Source: Chitinophagaceae bacterium (GTDB taxonomy: Bacteria; Bacteroidota; Bacteroidia; Chitinophagales; Chitinophagaceae). From it: DNA of 12,963 bases. Made by a program: the position numbers and the translations under genes. A model generated the notes under the pieces. That model made no database searches. It was not told the origin of the DNA and worked only from the letters and a program-made list of their open reading frames with translations. The stretch is from contig DMRT01000342.1 in NCBI GenBank assembly GCA_003455235.1, positions 1 to 12,963 on the forward strand, in the 5' to 3' direction. Shown piece after piece: positions 1-8,746 of this stretch (its first letter is position 1; every line of letters begins with the position of its first letter).

Positions 1-174
1 ATCGGTACTTACTCCGGCTTTCAAAGTATTGCTGCCCTGCTGGCCAGCAGCCTGTGCGGATTGATCTGGTATAACTGGGGAGCAACTGCCACTTTTTTAA
101 CCACCGCTGCGGTAACTGTATGTGCGATCATTTATCTTGCAGTGAATACGGTTTCTGACAGGGCCGATTCGTAA
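1..174 (+). CDS. MFS transporter, C-terminal fragment (cut by window start)
   Basis: The first 57 codons read open in frame 1 and stop at TAA 172-174. The peptide has two hydrophobic stretches (about residues 9-24 and 31-52) separated by a short polar WYNWGA turn, and ends in a short hydrophilic tail. The GTYSGFQSIAALLAS followed by GLIW pattern is typical of the last two helices of major facilitator superfamily transporters, where a Gly-rich helix 11 is followed by an aromatic loop and helix 12. The substrate cannot be told from this fragment. It lies 19 bases upstream of the next gene on the same strand, so it could be in the same transcript as the glycan genes and might import a sugar product, but that is inference. 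A different polytopic transporter family is the main alternative. Confidence 0.7.
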   Translation: MGTYSGFQSIAALLASSLCGLIWYNWGATATFLTTAAVTVCAIIYLAVNTVSDRADS

Positions 175-193
175 CTTTAAAGAAATAAATTTT

Positions 194-1899
<1,706 letters not shown>

Positions 1900-1986
1900 C
1901 CAGGTGCAGTAAGGTGAGCAAGAAATAAAAGAGCGTTTATCCTTTTCCTTTTTTAAACTTTCAGCAATTAAATTATAAACTAAACG

Positions 1987-2007
1987 AGGAGTCACCTCCT
2001 TCTTTTG
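1987..2007 (+). promoter_or_regulatory. Weak hairpin with T-rich tail before glycosylasparaginase
   Basis: In the 121-base gap between the GH109 and glycosylasparaginase genes, AGGAG (1987-1991) and CTCCT (1996-2000) form a 5-bp stem with a TCAC loop, followed by TTCTTTTG. The stem is short, so termination would be weak at best. The tail TTCTTTTG (2000-2007) is one base from the Bacteroidota -7 element TAnnTTTG, but no convincing -33 element lies upstream. It may be an attenuator, a weak promoter or nothing. The rest of the gap is A/T-rich without clear signals. Confidence 0.2.
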
Positions 2008-2020
2008 AACCTTCCGCAAT

Positions 2021-3034
2021 ATGAACAGAAGAAAATTCTTACACTTCTCCGCACTTACGGCCCCCCTGCTTACCGCCACCAGGTCTTTCGCCTCGGGATT
2101 TGAGGCTGCCAACCGCCCCATTGTAATTTCTACCTGGGACAGCGGCATGCCGGTAAATGCAGCGGCATGGAAAGTATTGTCTGCCAAAGGATCGGCATTG
2201 GATGCAGTGGAAGCCGGCGCCCGCCATATGGAAGACAGGATCGATTGCTGTGTGGGACTGGGTGGCTACCCCGACCGGGATGGCATTGTTACACTCGACA
2301 GCTGCATCATGGATCATCAGTCGAACTGCGGTGCCGTGGCAGGAATAGAAAAAATAAAACACCCGGTTTCCGTTGCACGCAAAGTGATGGAGAAAACACC
2401 GCACGTAATCCTCGTGGGCGCCGGCGCACAACAATTCGCCGTGGAGAATGGATTCCCCCTGGAAAGCGGGGAGTTATCTGAAAGCGCCAAGAAAGCCTAT
2501 GCCGAATGGCTGAAAAAGAGTGAATACAAACCCGTGATCAATATTGAAAATAAAAAACAGAATGGCCCTTTTGCCCCCCAGTTCTTCGACGATGGAACAC
2601 TCAACCACGATACCATGGGGTTGGTGGCGATGGATATGAACAATGATCTATCCGGTGCGGTAACCACCAGCGGCATGGCATTTAAAATTCATGGCCGGGT
2701 AGGCGACTCTCCCATCATCGGCGCCGGCCTGTTTGTGGATAATGAAGTGGGCGCTGCCACCAGCAGCGGCCTGGGCGAAGAAGTGATCCGCATCTGCGGC
2801 ACTCACCTGGTGGTGGAATTTATGCGGCAGGGCTATTCACCCGAGCTTGCCTGTAAAAAAGCCTGTGAGCGCATTGTGAAAAGAAACCTGGAAAAGGCAA
2901 AGACGCTGCAGGTTGGTTTTCTTGCCTTGAATAAAAAAGGACAGTACGGCGCCTATGCCATTCAAAAGGGATTTGTGTTCAGCGTGAAGAGTGAAAAAGA
3001 AAATCAGATCCATCAATCAAAATACCTGGTTTAA
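2021..3034 (+). CDS. Glycosylasparaginase, N4-(beta-N-acetylglucosaminyl)-L-asparaginase
   Basis: This Ntn-hydrolase cleaves the amide bond between GlcNAc and asparagine, the last step in N-glycoprotein breakdown. An NRRKF-type Tat signal (residues 2-6) and hydrophobic stretch precede the mature domain, so it is probably periplasmic. The family self-cleaves before a threonine: here HD-TMG places the nucleophile at T198, starting the beta chain. By comparison (from memory) with the Elizabethkingia (Flavobacterium) meningosepticum enzyme, W39, T216, R226 and D229 (GRVGDSPIIGAG, 225-236) match substrate-site residues, and S249 replaces a threonine. About 18 extra residues (179-196) lie just before the cleavage site. 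Length is 337 aa including the signal. It follows GH109 by 121 bases and precedes cutC by 72. A plant-type asparaginase is a less likely alternative. Confidence 0.93.
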   Translation: MNRRKFLHFSALTAPLLTATRSFASGFEAANRPIVISTWDSGMPVNAAAWKVLSAKGSALDAVEAGARHMEDRIDCCVGLGGYPDRDGIVTLDSCIMDHQSNCGAVAGIEKIKHPVSVARKVMEKTPHVILVGAGAQQFAVENGFPLESGELSESAKKAYAEWLKKSEYKPVINIENKKQNGPFAPQFFDDGTLNHDTMGLVAMDMNNDLSGAVTTSGMAFKIHGRVGDSPIIGAGLFVDNEVGAATSSGLGEEVIRICGTHLVVEFMRQGYSPELACKKACERIVKRNLEKAKTLQVGFLALNKKGQYGAYAIQKGFVFSVKSEKENQIHQSKYLV

Positions 3035-3051
3035 AATTTTCAAACACCATG

Positions 3052-3085
3052 TTCAATGATCAAAAGGCCTTTGCTGATTATTGAG
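3052..3085 (+). repeat. Inverted repeat / RNA hairpin in the gap before cutC
   Basis: TTCAATGATCA (3052-3062) can pair over 11 positions with TGATTATTGAG (3075-3085) if two G-U pairs are allowed in RNA. The 12-base loop contains the palindrome AAAGGCCTTT (3063-3072). The structure fills much of the 72-base gap between the glycosylasparaginase stop and the cutC start at 3107. No T-run follows it, so it is not a standard terminator. It could be an mRNA processing or stabilising element that sets different levels for the two halves of the cluster, or a chance dyad. Confidence 0.35.
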
Positions 3086-3106
3086 AATTGAATACTGAAC
3101 ATTCTT

Positions 3107-3832
3107 ATGAACTTCAAACTGGAAGTAATTGGTTTTACCATCGATGCATGTATGCAGGCACAGGCTGCCGGCGTACACCGCATTGAGCTATGCGACAATG
3201 TGGGCGAAGGCGGCACCACCCCTTCCCATGGTTTTATAAAAACCGCCAGGGAAAAACTCCATATAGACCTGTACCCGATGATCCGCCCCAGGGGCGGCGA
3301 TTTTTTATACAGCGATGAGGAATTTGAAATGATGCAAACGGATATCAAACTCTGCAAACAACTCGGGTGCAACGGCGTGGTATTCGGCATGCTGCATGCA
3401 AACGGAGCAGTCGACAAAAAAAGAATGTCATCCCTGGTTGAGCTGGCCTATCCCATGGGGGTAACCATGCACCGGGCATTTGACAGAACAGCCGATGTGT
3501 TCCAGGCATTGGAAGATGCGATAGATACCGGCTGTGAGCGGATACTTACATCGGGGCAAAAGCCCAATGCAATGGATGGCGCCAATCTTATTGCCCAACT
3601 CATTCAGCAGGCGGATGATCGCATCATCCTTATGCCAGGCAGTGGTCTGAAGTCATCCAATGTTGCGGAACTGGCAACAATGACCGGGGCCAGGGAATTT
3701 CATACTTCTGCCCGGGCGGATGCAGAGAGCAAAATGAGTTTTATCAATCCAGCCATGAATGAAAAAATGCGATCGGTTTCGGTGAACACGGATGAAATAA
3801 AAAAGATCATGGACAATCTCAAGGACCTGTAA
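3107..3832 (+). CDS. cutC: CutC family TIM-barrel protein
   Basis: This 241-aa cytoplasmic protein carries CutC family signatures throughout: RIELC (25-29), EGGTTPS (34-40), MIRPRGGDF (58-66), VFGML (92-96), TMHRAFD (120-126), ILTSG (146-150), MPGSG (176-180) and EFHTSAR (197-203). The length matches the bacterial and human proteins. CutC is named for copper tolerance in E. coli, but that role is disputed and no enzyme activity is firmly established. The Gly-Ser-Gly loop after a late beta strand and the following HTSA segment resemble phosphate-binding loops of TIM-barrel enzymes, hinting at a phosphorylated ligand; this is inference. The gene lies 72 bases after glycosylasparaginase and 1 base before the beta-mannosidase start, so it is almost certainly translated from the same message as glycan-degrading enzymes. 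Confidence 0.93.
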   Translation: MNFKLEVIGFTIDACMQAQAAGVHRIELCDNVGEGGTTPSHGFIKTAREKLHIDLYPMIRPRGGDFLYSDEEFEMMQTDIKLCKQLGCNGVVFGMLHANGAVDKKRMSSLVELAYPMGVTMHRAFDRTADVFQALEDAIDTGCERILTSGQKPNAMDGANLIAQLIQQADDRIILMPGSGLKSSNVAELATMTGAREFHTSARADAESKMSFINPAMNEKMRSVSVNTDEIKKIMDNLKDL

Positions 3833-3833
3833 A

Positions 3834-5819
3834 ATGAAATTCAGCATACTCAGTTTTGTAATACTCATCTCTGTACAAACGGCATTCTCTCAGTTCTCAT
3901 TCATTGAACTGAACAAAGACTGGCAGTTTAAAAATCAAAAAGAAACCAAATGGTACCCGGCCTCGGTTCCCGGCACGGTGCATACCGACCTGCTCGCCAA
4001 TAAACTCATCCCCGATCCGTATTACCGAGATAATGAAGCCAGGCTGCAGTGGATTGACAAAGAGAATTGGGAATACAGAACCATTTTTGAAATTGACAAG
4101 AAAACGTACAAAAGAAAAATCATTGAACTGAATTTTGATGGACTGGATACCTATGCCGATGTTTACCTGAATGGGAAACCAATCCTGAAAGCCGATAACA
4201 TGTTTCGGGGCTGGAGAGTGGATGTAAAAAAAAGCATCCGGAAAGGACGCAACGAACTACTCATCAAATTCTGGTCGGCACAAAACAAAGCCGACAGCAT
4301 TGCCAAAGCACAATTACCATTGGTAAGGCCCGATAACAACCGGGTGTATGTCCGTAAGGCGCAATATCATTTCGGGTGGGATTGGGGGCCAACGTTTGTA
4401 GGCTGCGGAATATGGAAGAAAATAACCCTCTTTGCCGAAGACGGAGAAGATATGATGCTCATGGCACCGGTAACAGAAAGCTGGAATGATCACACCAGGC
4501 TTATTCAGCAAAAAGACGCTGTGGGCACTTCCTTCTATTTTGAAAAGAACGGCAAACCCGTTTATTGCAAAGGGGCCAACTGGATCCCGGCCGATATGTT
4601 CCTGCCCAGGGTGAGTAAAGATGAATACCGGAAACTGTTGTTGATGGCCAAAGATGCCAACATGAACATGCTGCGTGTGTGGGGCGGCGGGGTTTATGAA
4701 GACGATTATTTTTATACCCTCTGCGATTCACTCGGTATTATGGTTTGGCAGGATTTTATGTTCGCCGGAGGCATGTATCCCGCGGATGAAGCCTTTATGA
4801 ATAATGTGCGGGAAGAAATAAGGTACCAGGTGGGCCGGCTGCGTCATCACCCCTGCATTGTACTCTGGTGCGGCAATAACGAAATTGATGAAGCCTGGAA
4901 GAACTGGGGCTGGCAGAAACAGTTCAACCTGCATGGAGCAGATTCCATTTCGATATGGAATGATTACAAGCGGTTGTTTGAAGACAGCCTGAAAAAATGG
5001 GTGGAGCAGTTTGATGGAACAAGGCCATATGTTTCCACCTCGCCTAAAAATGGCTGGGGACATAAAGAAAGTTTTACCGAAGGCGACAGTCATTACTGGG
5101 GACTGTGGTGGGGTTTGGAGGACTGGGAGGTTTTTGAAACCAAAACAGGGCGCTTCATCAGCGAATACGGCATGCAGTCCATGCCCAACTGGAACAGCAT
5201 AACAACATTTACCGACAGCAGCGACCGGTGGCTGCAATCCCCGGTGATACAGGCGCACCAGAAAGCAAATGATGGTTTCAAAAAGCTGGATCATTACCTC
5301 ACCCGCTATTTCATTGATTCGGTAAAACTCCGCAAACTCTCCCTGGAAAAATATACTTACTTAACACAATGCCTGCAGTTTTATATTTTACGAAACAGCA
5401 TCGCTACCCACCGAAGTAAATATCCCACCAATATGGGAACCCTGCTCTGGCAGCTGAATGATTGCTGGCCGGTATCCAGCTGGAGCATCACCGATTACAG
5501 CCGTGGACCCAAGGCGGCCTGGTACGCCGTACGGGAAGCTTACCGCGAAGATGTACAGCCGGCACAGGAAGCACTTAAGCCGAAGGAATTAAAATTATCC
5601 AAACCGGATTATGCATTGCTGGTCCAGGGCAATACCATTTCCATTTCATCCACCGAGAATGCCAAGTATGTGTATATTCACTGCGATGATCCCGGCGTGG
5701 TATTTTCTTCCAATTATTTTGATCTTTACAAAGGCATTAATGAAAAGATCACGGCCAATAAAACACTCGACCCCAAAACAATCCGGGTAATGTCGTTGTA
5801 TGATGTGTTGTACCGGTAA
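3834..5819 (+). CDS. GH2 beta-mannosidase, shortened (two beta-sandwich domains apparently missing)
   Basis: This enzyme should hydrolyse terminal beta-mannose, such as the Man-beta-1,4-GlcNAc of N-glycan cores, in the periplasm. A Sec signal peptide ends at AFS-Q20. The N-terminal jelly-roll domain (about 25-200) has VPGTVHTDLL, DGLDTYADVYLNG and FGWDWGP. The TIM barrel (about 230-570) has the GANWIPADMF, NMLRVWGGG and MVWQDFMF blocks, the acid/base E350 in CGNNE, the nucleophile E444 in ISEYG, and WQLNDCWP. At 661 aa it is well below the usual 800 or more. The Ig-like domain normally between jelly roll and barrel is replaced by about 20 residues (201-221). The domain after the barrel is reduced to about 10 residues (573-582). 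The last sandwich (NTISIS to SLYDV) remains. The frame is open throughout. The start follows the cutC stop by 1 base. Confidence 0.88.
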   Translation: MKFSILSFVILISVQTAFSQFSFIELNKDWQFKNQKETKWYPASVPGTVHTDLLANKLIPDPYYRDNEARLQWIDKENWEYRTIFEIDKKTYKRKIIELNFDGLDTYADVYLNGKPILKADNMFRGWRVDVKKSIRKGRNELLIKFWSAQNKADSIAKAQLPLVRPDNNRVYVRKAQYHFGWDWGPTFVGCGIWKKITLFAEDGEDMMLMAPVTESWNDHTRLIQQKDAVGTSFYFEKNGKPVYCKGANWIPADMFLPRVSKDEYRKLLLMAKDANMNMLRVWGGGVYEDDYFYTLCDSLGIMVWQDFMFAGGMYPADEAFMNNVREEIRYQVGRLRHHPCIVLWCGNNEIDEAWKNWGWQKQFNLHGADSISIWNDYKRLFEDSLKKWVEQFDGTRPYVSTSPKNGWGHKESFTEGDSHYWGLWWGLEDWEVFETKTGRFISEYGMQSMPNWNSITTFTDSSDRWLQSPVIQAHQKANDGFKKLDHYLTRYFIDSVKLRKLSLEKYTYLTQCLQFYILRNSIATHRSKYPTNMGTLLWQLNDCWPVSSWSITDYSRGPKAAWYAVREAYREDVQPAQEALKPKELKLSKPDYALLVQGNTISISSTENAKYVYIHCDDPGVVFSSNYFDLYKGINEKITANKTLDPKTIRVMSLYDVLYR

Positions 5820-5862
5820 CCGGCATGGCGAGAACCTCGGCACCATTTACCAATCACCATTT

Positions 5863-7662
5863 ATGAAAAAATACCTCATCCTTTTTTTGATCTGCGTTGC
5901 TCAAACCAGTTTCTCCCAACCCCATCAATTCTCCCTGTCTGCAACCGGTTTCCTGCTTGATGGTAAACCCTTCCAGATCATCTCCGGCGAACTGCACCCG
6001 GCACGAATACCGAAAGAATACTGGCGGCACCGCATTCAGATGACAAAAGCCATGGGCTGCAATACCATTGCTGCCTATGTATTCTGGAATTACCACGAAG
6101 AAAAGGAAGGCATATTCGATTTTAGAACGGGAAACAGGGATATTGCCGGGTTCATCCGCATCTGCCGGGAAGAAAATATGTGGGTGCTGTTAAGACCCGG
6201 TCCGTATGTTTGCGCTGAATGGGATTTCGGCGGCCTGCCTCCCTATCTTTTAAAATACCCGGATATAAAAATCCGCTGCATGGACAGCAGGTATATGGCG
6301 GCAGCAAAAAAGTATATTACTGCCCTGGCCAAAAAAGTAGCGCCCCAGCAATGTGTGAACGGGGGCCCCATACTGATGGTGCAGGTGGAAAATGAGTACG
6401 GCAGCTACGGCAATGATAAAACCTACCTGGAAGCATTGCGAAAAGAATGGCTGAAAAACGGCATCCGGGTTCCGTTTTATACCGCCGACGGCCCCACGGC
6501 GTACATGCTGGAAGCGGGACACGTTAAGGGCACCGCCATCGGGCTCGACAGCGGCAGCAGCGATGCCGACTTTGACCAGGCGAAAAAAGCAGATCCGGAT
6601 ATGCCGGCGTTCAGCAGCGAAACCTCCCCGGGCTGGTTAACCCATTGGTTTGAGAAATGGCAACGGCCCGATACCAATGACCTGAAAAAAGAAGTGGAAT
6701 ACCTGCTGAAGAATAAGAAATCCTTCAACCTGTATGTAATACACGGCGGAACAAACTTTGGCTTTACTGCCGGCGCCAACGCCTTCTCGCCCACCCAATA
6801 CCAGCCCGATATCACCAGCTATGATTATGATGCGCCGATCAATGAACAGGGAAATGCCACTCCTAAATATCATATGCTGCGCCGGCTGATCGCTTCGTAT
6901 ACGGGTGAGCAAATCCCTCCAATTCCTGCACCTATACCAGCAATGGAAATTCCTTCCATTGAAATGAAATACGCCGGTTCCGTATGGAACCAGTTACCGG
7001 CGCCGGTGATCAGTACTCAACCCCTGCCCATGGAATTGCTTAACCAAAACCAGGGACTGATGCTGTACCGGACCAAACTGATCGGGCACAAAAGCGGCAA
7101 ACTTAAAATTTGGGAACCGCATGATTATGCACTGGTATTTTTAAATGGGAAATTCATCGATACGGTTTACCGCGATGGCGGCAACTGGACAGTGGATCTT
7201 CCCAAAACTGACGTGAAAGATCCCGTGTTGGATATTTTAGTGGAAGGAATGGGCCACATCAACTTTGCCCAGTTTATGATCGACCGGAAAGGGATCACCG
7301 ACCGGGTCACCTTAAATGGCATGACCCTCATGAACTGGGAACAATTCCGGCTCCCGATGGACCCGGAATTTGCAGAGGCGGCCGTTAAACCTGCTCTTAA
7401 CACAAATAACAAACAAGGCATGTTCTTTAAAGGAAATTTCATCCTGGATAAAACCGCCGATACCTATTTTGATCTCAGTGGGTACAGCAAGGGGATGGTT
7501 TATATAAACGGACGTAACCTGGGCCGGCACTGGAATGTGGGACCCCAACAAAGGTTGTACTGCCCGGCAGGCTGGTTGAAAAAAGGGAACAATGAAATCA
7601 TCGTATTCGATCTGCTGCAAACCGAAGCAAAACCTATCTTAGCATTCAAAACACAAGAGTAA
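5863..7662 (+). CDS. GH35 beta-galactosidase, secreted
   Basis: This 599-aa enzyme probably removes terminal beta-galactose from glycan chains in the periplasm. I chose the ATG at 5863 because it begins a clean Sec signal peptide (MKKYLILFL, cleavage before Q19); the in-frame ATG at 5800 would add 21 residues overlapping the mannosidase. The GH35 TIM barrel covers about 25-340: SGELHPARIP, AYVFWNYHE, RPGPYVCAEWDFGGLP, the acid/base E178 in VENEYGSYG, the nucleophile E253 in SSETSPGWLTHW, and HGGTNFGFTAGAN. The C-terminal half contains galactose-binding-like sandwiches, ending with VYINGRNLGRHWNVGPQ, a strong family marker. The length is normal for bacterial GH35. It lies 43 bases after the mannosidase and 1 base before the phosphatase-like gene. 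Beta-1,3 preference is common in the family, but linkage cannot be read here. Confidence 0.93.
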   Translation: MKKYLILFLICVAQTSFSQPHQFSLSATGFLLDGKPFQIISGELHPARIPKEYWRHRIQMTKAMGCNTIAAYVFWNYHEEKEGIFDFRTGNRDIAGFIRICREENMWVLLRPGPYVCAEWDFGGLPPYLLKYPDIKIRCMDSRYMAAAKKYITALAKKVAPQQCVNGGPILMVQVENEYGSYGNDKTYLEALRKEWLKNGIRVPFYTADGPTAYMLEAGHVKGTAIGLDSGSSDADFDQAKKADPDMPAFSSETSPGWLTHWFEKWQRPDTNDLKKEVEYLLKNKKSFNLYVIHGGTNFGFTAGANAFSPTQYQPDITSYDYDAPINEQGNATPKYHMLRRLIASYTGEQIPPIPAPIPAMEIPSIEMKYAGSVWNQLPAPVISTQPLPMELLNQNQGLMLYRTKLIGHKSGKLKIWEPHDYALVFLNGKFIDTVYRDGGNWTVDLPKTDVKDPVLDILVEGMGHINFAQFMIDRKGITDRVTLNGMTLMNWEQFRLPMDPEFAEAAVKPALNTNNKQGMFFKGNFILDKTADTYFDLSGYSKGMVYINGRNLGRHWNVGPQQRLYCPAGWLKKGNNEIIVFDLLQTEAKPILAFKTQE

Positions 7663-7663
7663 C

Positions 7664-8746
7664 ATGAAAAGATTACTGGGGTTATTCCTGCTGATCGGTT
7701 TTCATTCAGCAAATTCTCAAACGGCCGAAAACATCATCATCATCACCACCGACGGATTCCGCTGGCAGGAAGTATTTGGCGGCATGGACAGCGCCATTGC
7801 CAATAACAAACAATTCAACCAGTACGACAGCGCCGGCATCTTTAAAAAATACTGGTCGGGCAATGCAGAAACGAGAAGAAGGAAGCTCATGCCCTTTCTC
7901 TGGAGCACCGTGGCGGGAAACGGGCAGATCTATGGCAACAGAAATTACGGAAACAAGGTGGACAATGCAAACCGCTATTGGTTCTCGTATCCCGGTTACA
8001 GTGAAATATTCACCGGGTACCCGGATACAGCTGTCAACAGCAACTCCTTTCCTCCCAATCCGCATGTTACCTTACTTGAATTCTTAAACAGTCAGCCGAA
8101 ATATCAAAACAGGATCGCCGCATTTGGCGCCTGGGATGCATTCGACCGCATATTGAATGAAGGGAGAAGCAAGGTGCCTGTATTCTCTGCATTCGACAAA
8201 GTGGGCGGGGCAAATCCTACCGTGGCCGAGCAAATCATCAATCAGCTCAACCATGATTCTTACAAACCTTTTGATGAGGCGGAGTGCCTGGATGTATTCA
8301 CCCATTATGCCGCCATGAACTACCTGCAGAACAAAAAACCAAAAGTACTGTACATCGCTTATGGAGAGACCGATGAATGGGCGCACAGTGGCAGGTACAA
8401 GGATTACCTGAATGCGGCGAATATGGTGGACAAATGGATACAGGACATCTGGAATTATGTACAAAGCGATCCTTTCTATAAAAACAAAACGGCTCTTTTC
8501 ATTACGGTGGACCACGGGCGTGGGGATATGGAAAAGAAACAATGGACCGATCACGGCAGCGACATCAAAGACGCCTACCAGATATGGTTTGCTGCCATGG
8601 GACCGGGCATCAAAAAGAAAGGAGAAGTAAAAAATGCACAACAGTTCTATCAAAAACAGTTTGCACAAACGATTGCATCCATTCTCGGGTTCACCTACCA
8701 GGCAGCCCATCCCATCGGCGAAAAGATCGAACTTAACCGGGATTAA
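7664..8746 (+). CDS. Alkaline-phosphatase-superfamily hydrolase, secreted
   Basis: This 360-aa exported protein has a Sec signal (cleavage before Q19) and the metal-site pattern of the alkaline phosphatase superfamily: D30 in ITTDG, D237 and H241 in GETDEWAH, D283 and H284 in VDHGRG, and H297 in TDHGSD. The nucleophile is probably in the SYPGYSE segment (109-114, with S113 a candidate). The family includes phosphatases, phosphodiesterases, sulfatase relatives and mutases; relatives are often called alkaline phosphatase family or phosphoglyceromutase, and the latter is unlikely for a periplasmic protein. It starts 1 base after the GH35 stop, so it is tightly coupled to glycan-degrading genes and might remove phosphate- or phosphodiester-linked groups from glycans; this is inference. 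Its last 14 bases overlap the tail of the convergent kinase gene. Confidence 0.85.
   Translation: MKRLLGLFLLIGFHSANSQTAENIIIITTDGFRWQEVFGGMDSAIANNKQFNQYDSAGIFKKYWSGNAETRRRKLMPFLWSTVAGNGQIYGNRNYGNKVDNANRYWFSYPGYSEIFTGYPDTAVNSNSFPPNPHVTLLEFLNSQPKYQNRIAAFGAWDAFDRILNEGRSKVPVFSAFDKVGGANPTVAEQIINQLNHDSYKPFDEAECLDVFTHYAAMNYLQNKKPKVLYIAYGETDEWAHSGRYKDYLNAANMVDKWIQDIWNYVQSDPFYKNKTALFITVDHGRGDMEKKQWTDHGSDIKDAYQIWFAAMGPGIKKKGEVKNAQQFYQKQFAQTIASILGFTYQAAHPIGEKIELNRD

Noticed and set aside
172..179. TAACTTTA as a promoter for the 101-aa gene
   Set aside because: One base from the TAnnTTTG element, but it overlaps the MFS stop codon and no -33 element is seen; read-through from the MFS gene is simpler.
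3049..3084. 11-codon ATG frame in the gap before cutC
   Set aside because: Too short, no conserved features, and it coincides with the inverted repeat; nothing supports translation.
5800..5862. Upstream in-frame ATG for the GH35 gene
   Set aside because: It would put a charged extension in front of a clean Sec signal peptide and overlap the mannosidase end; the start at 5863 is better.
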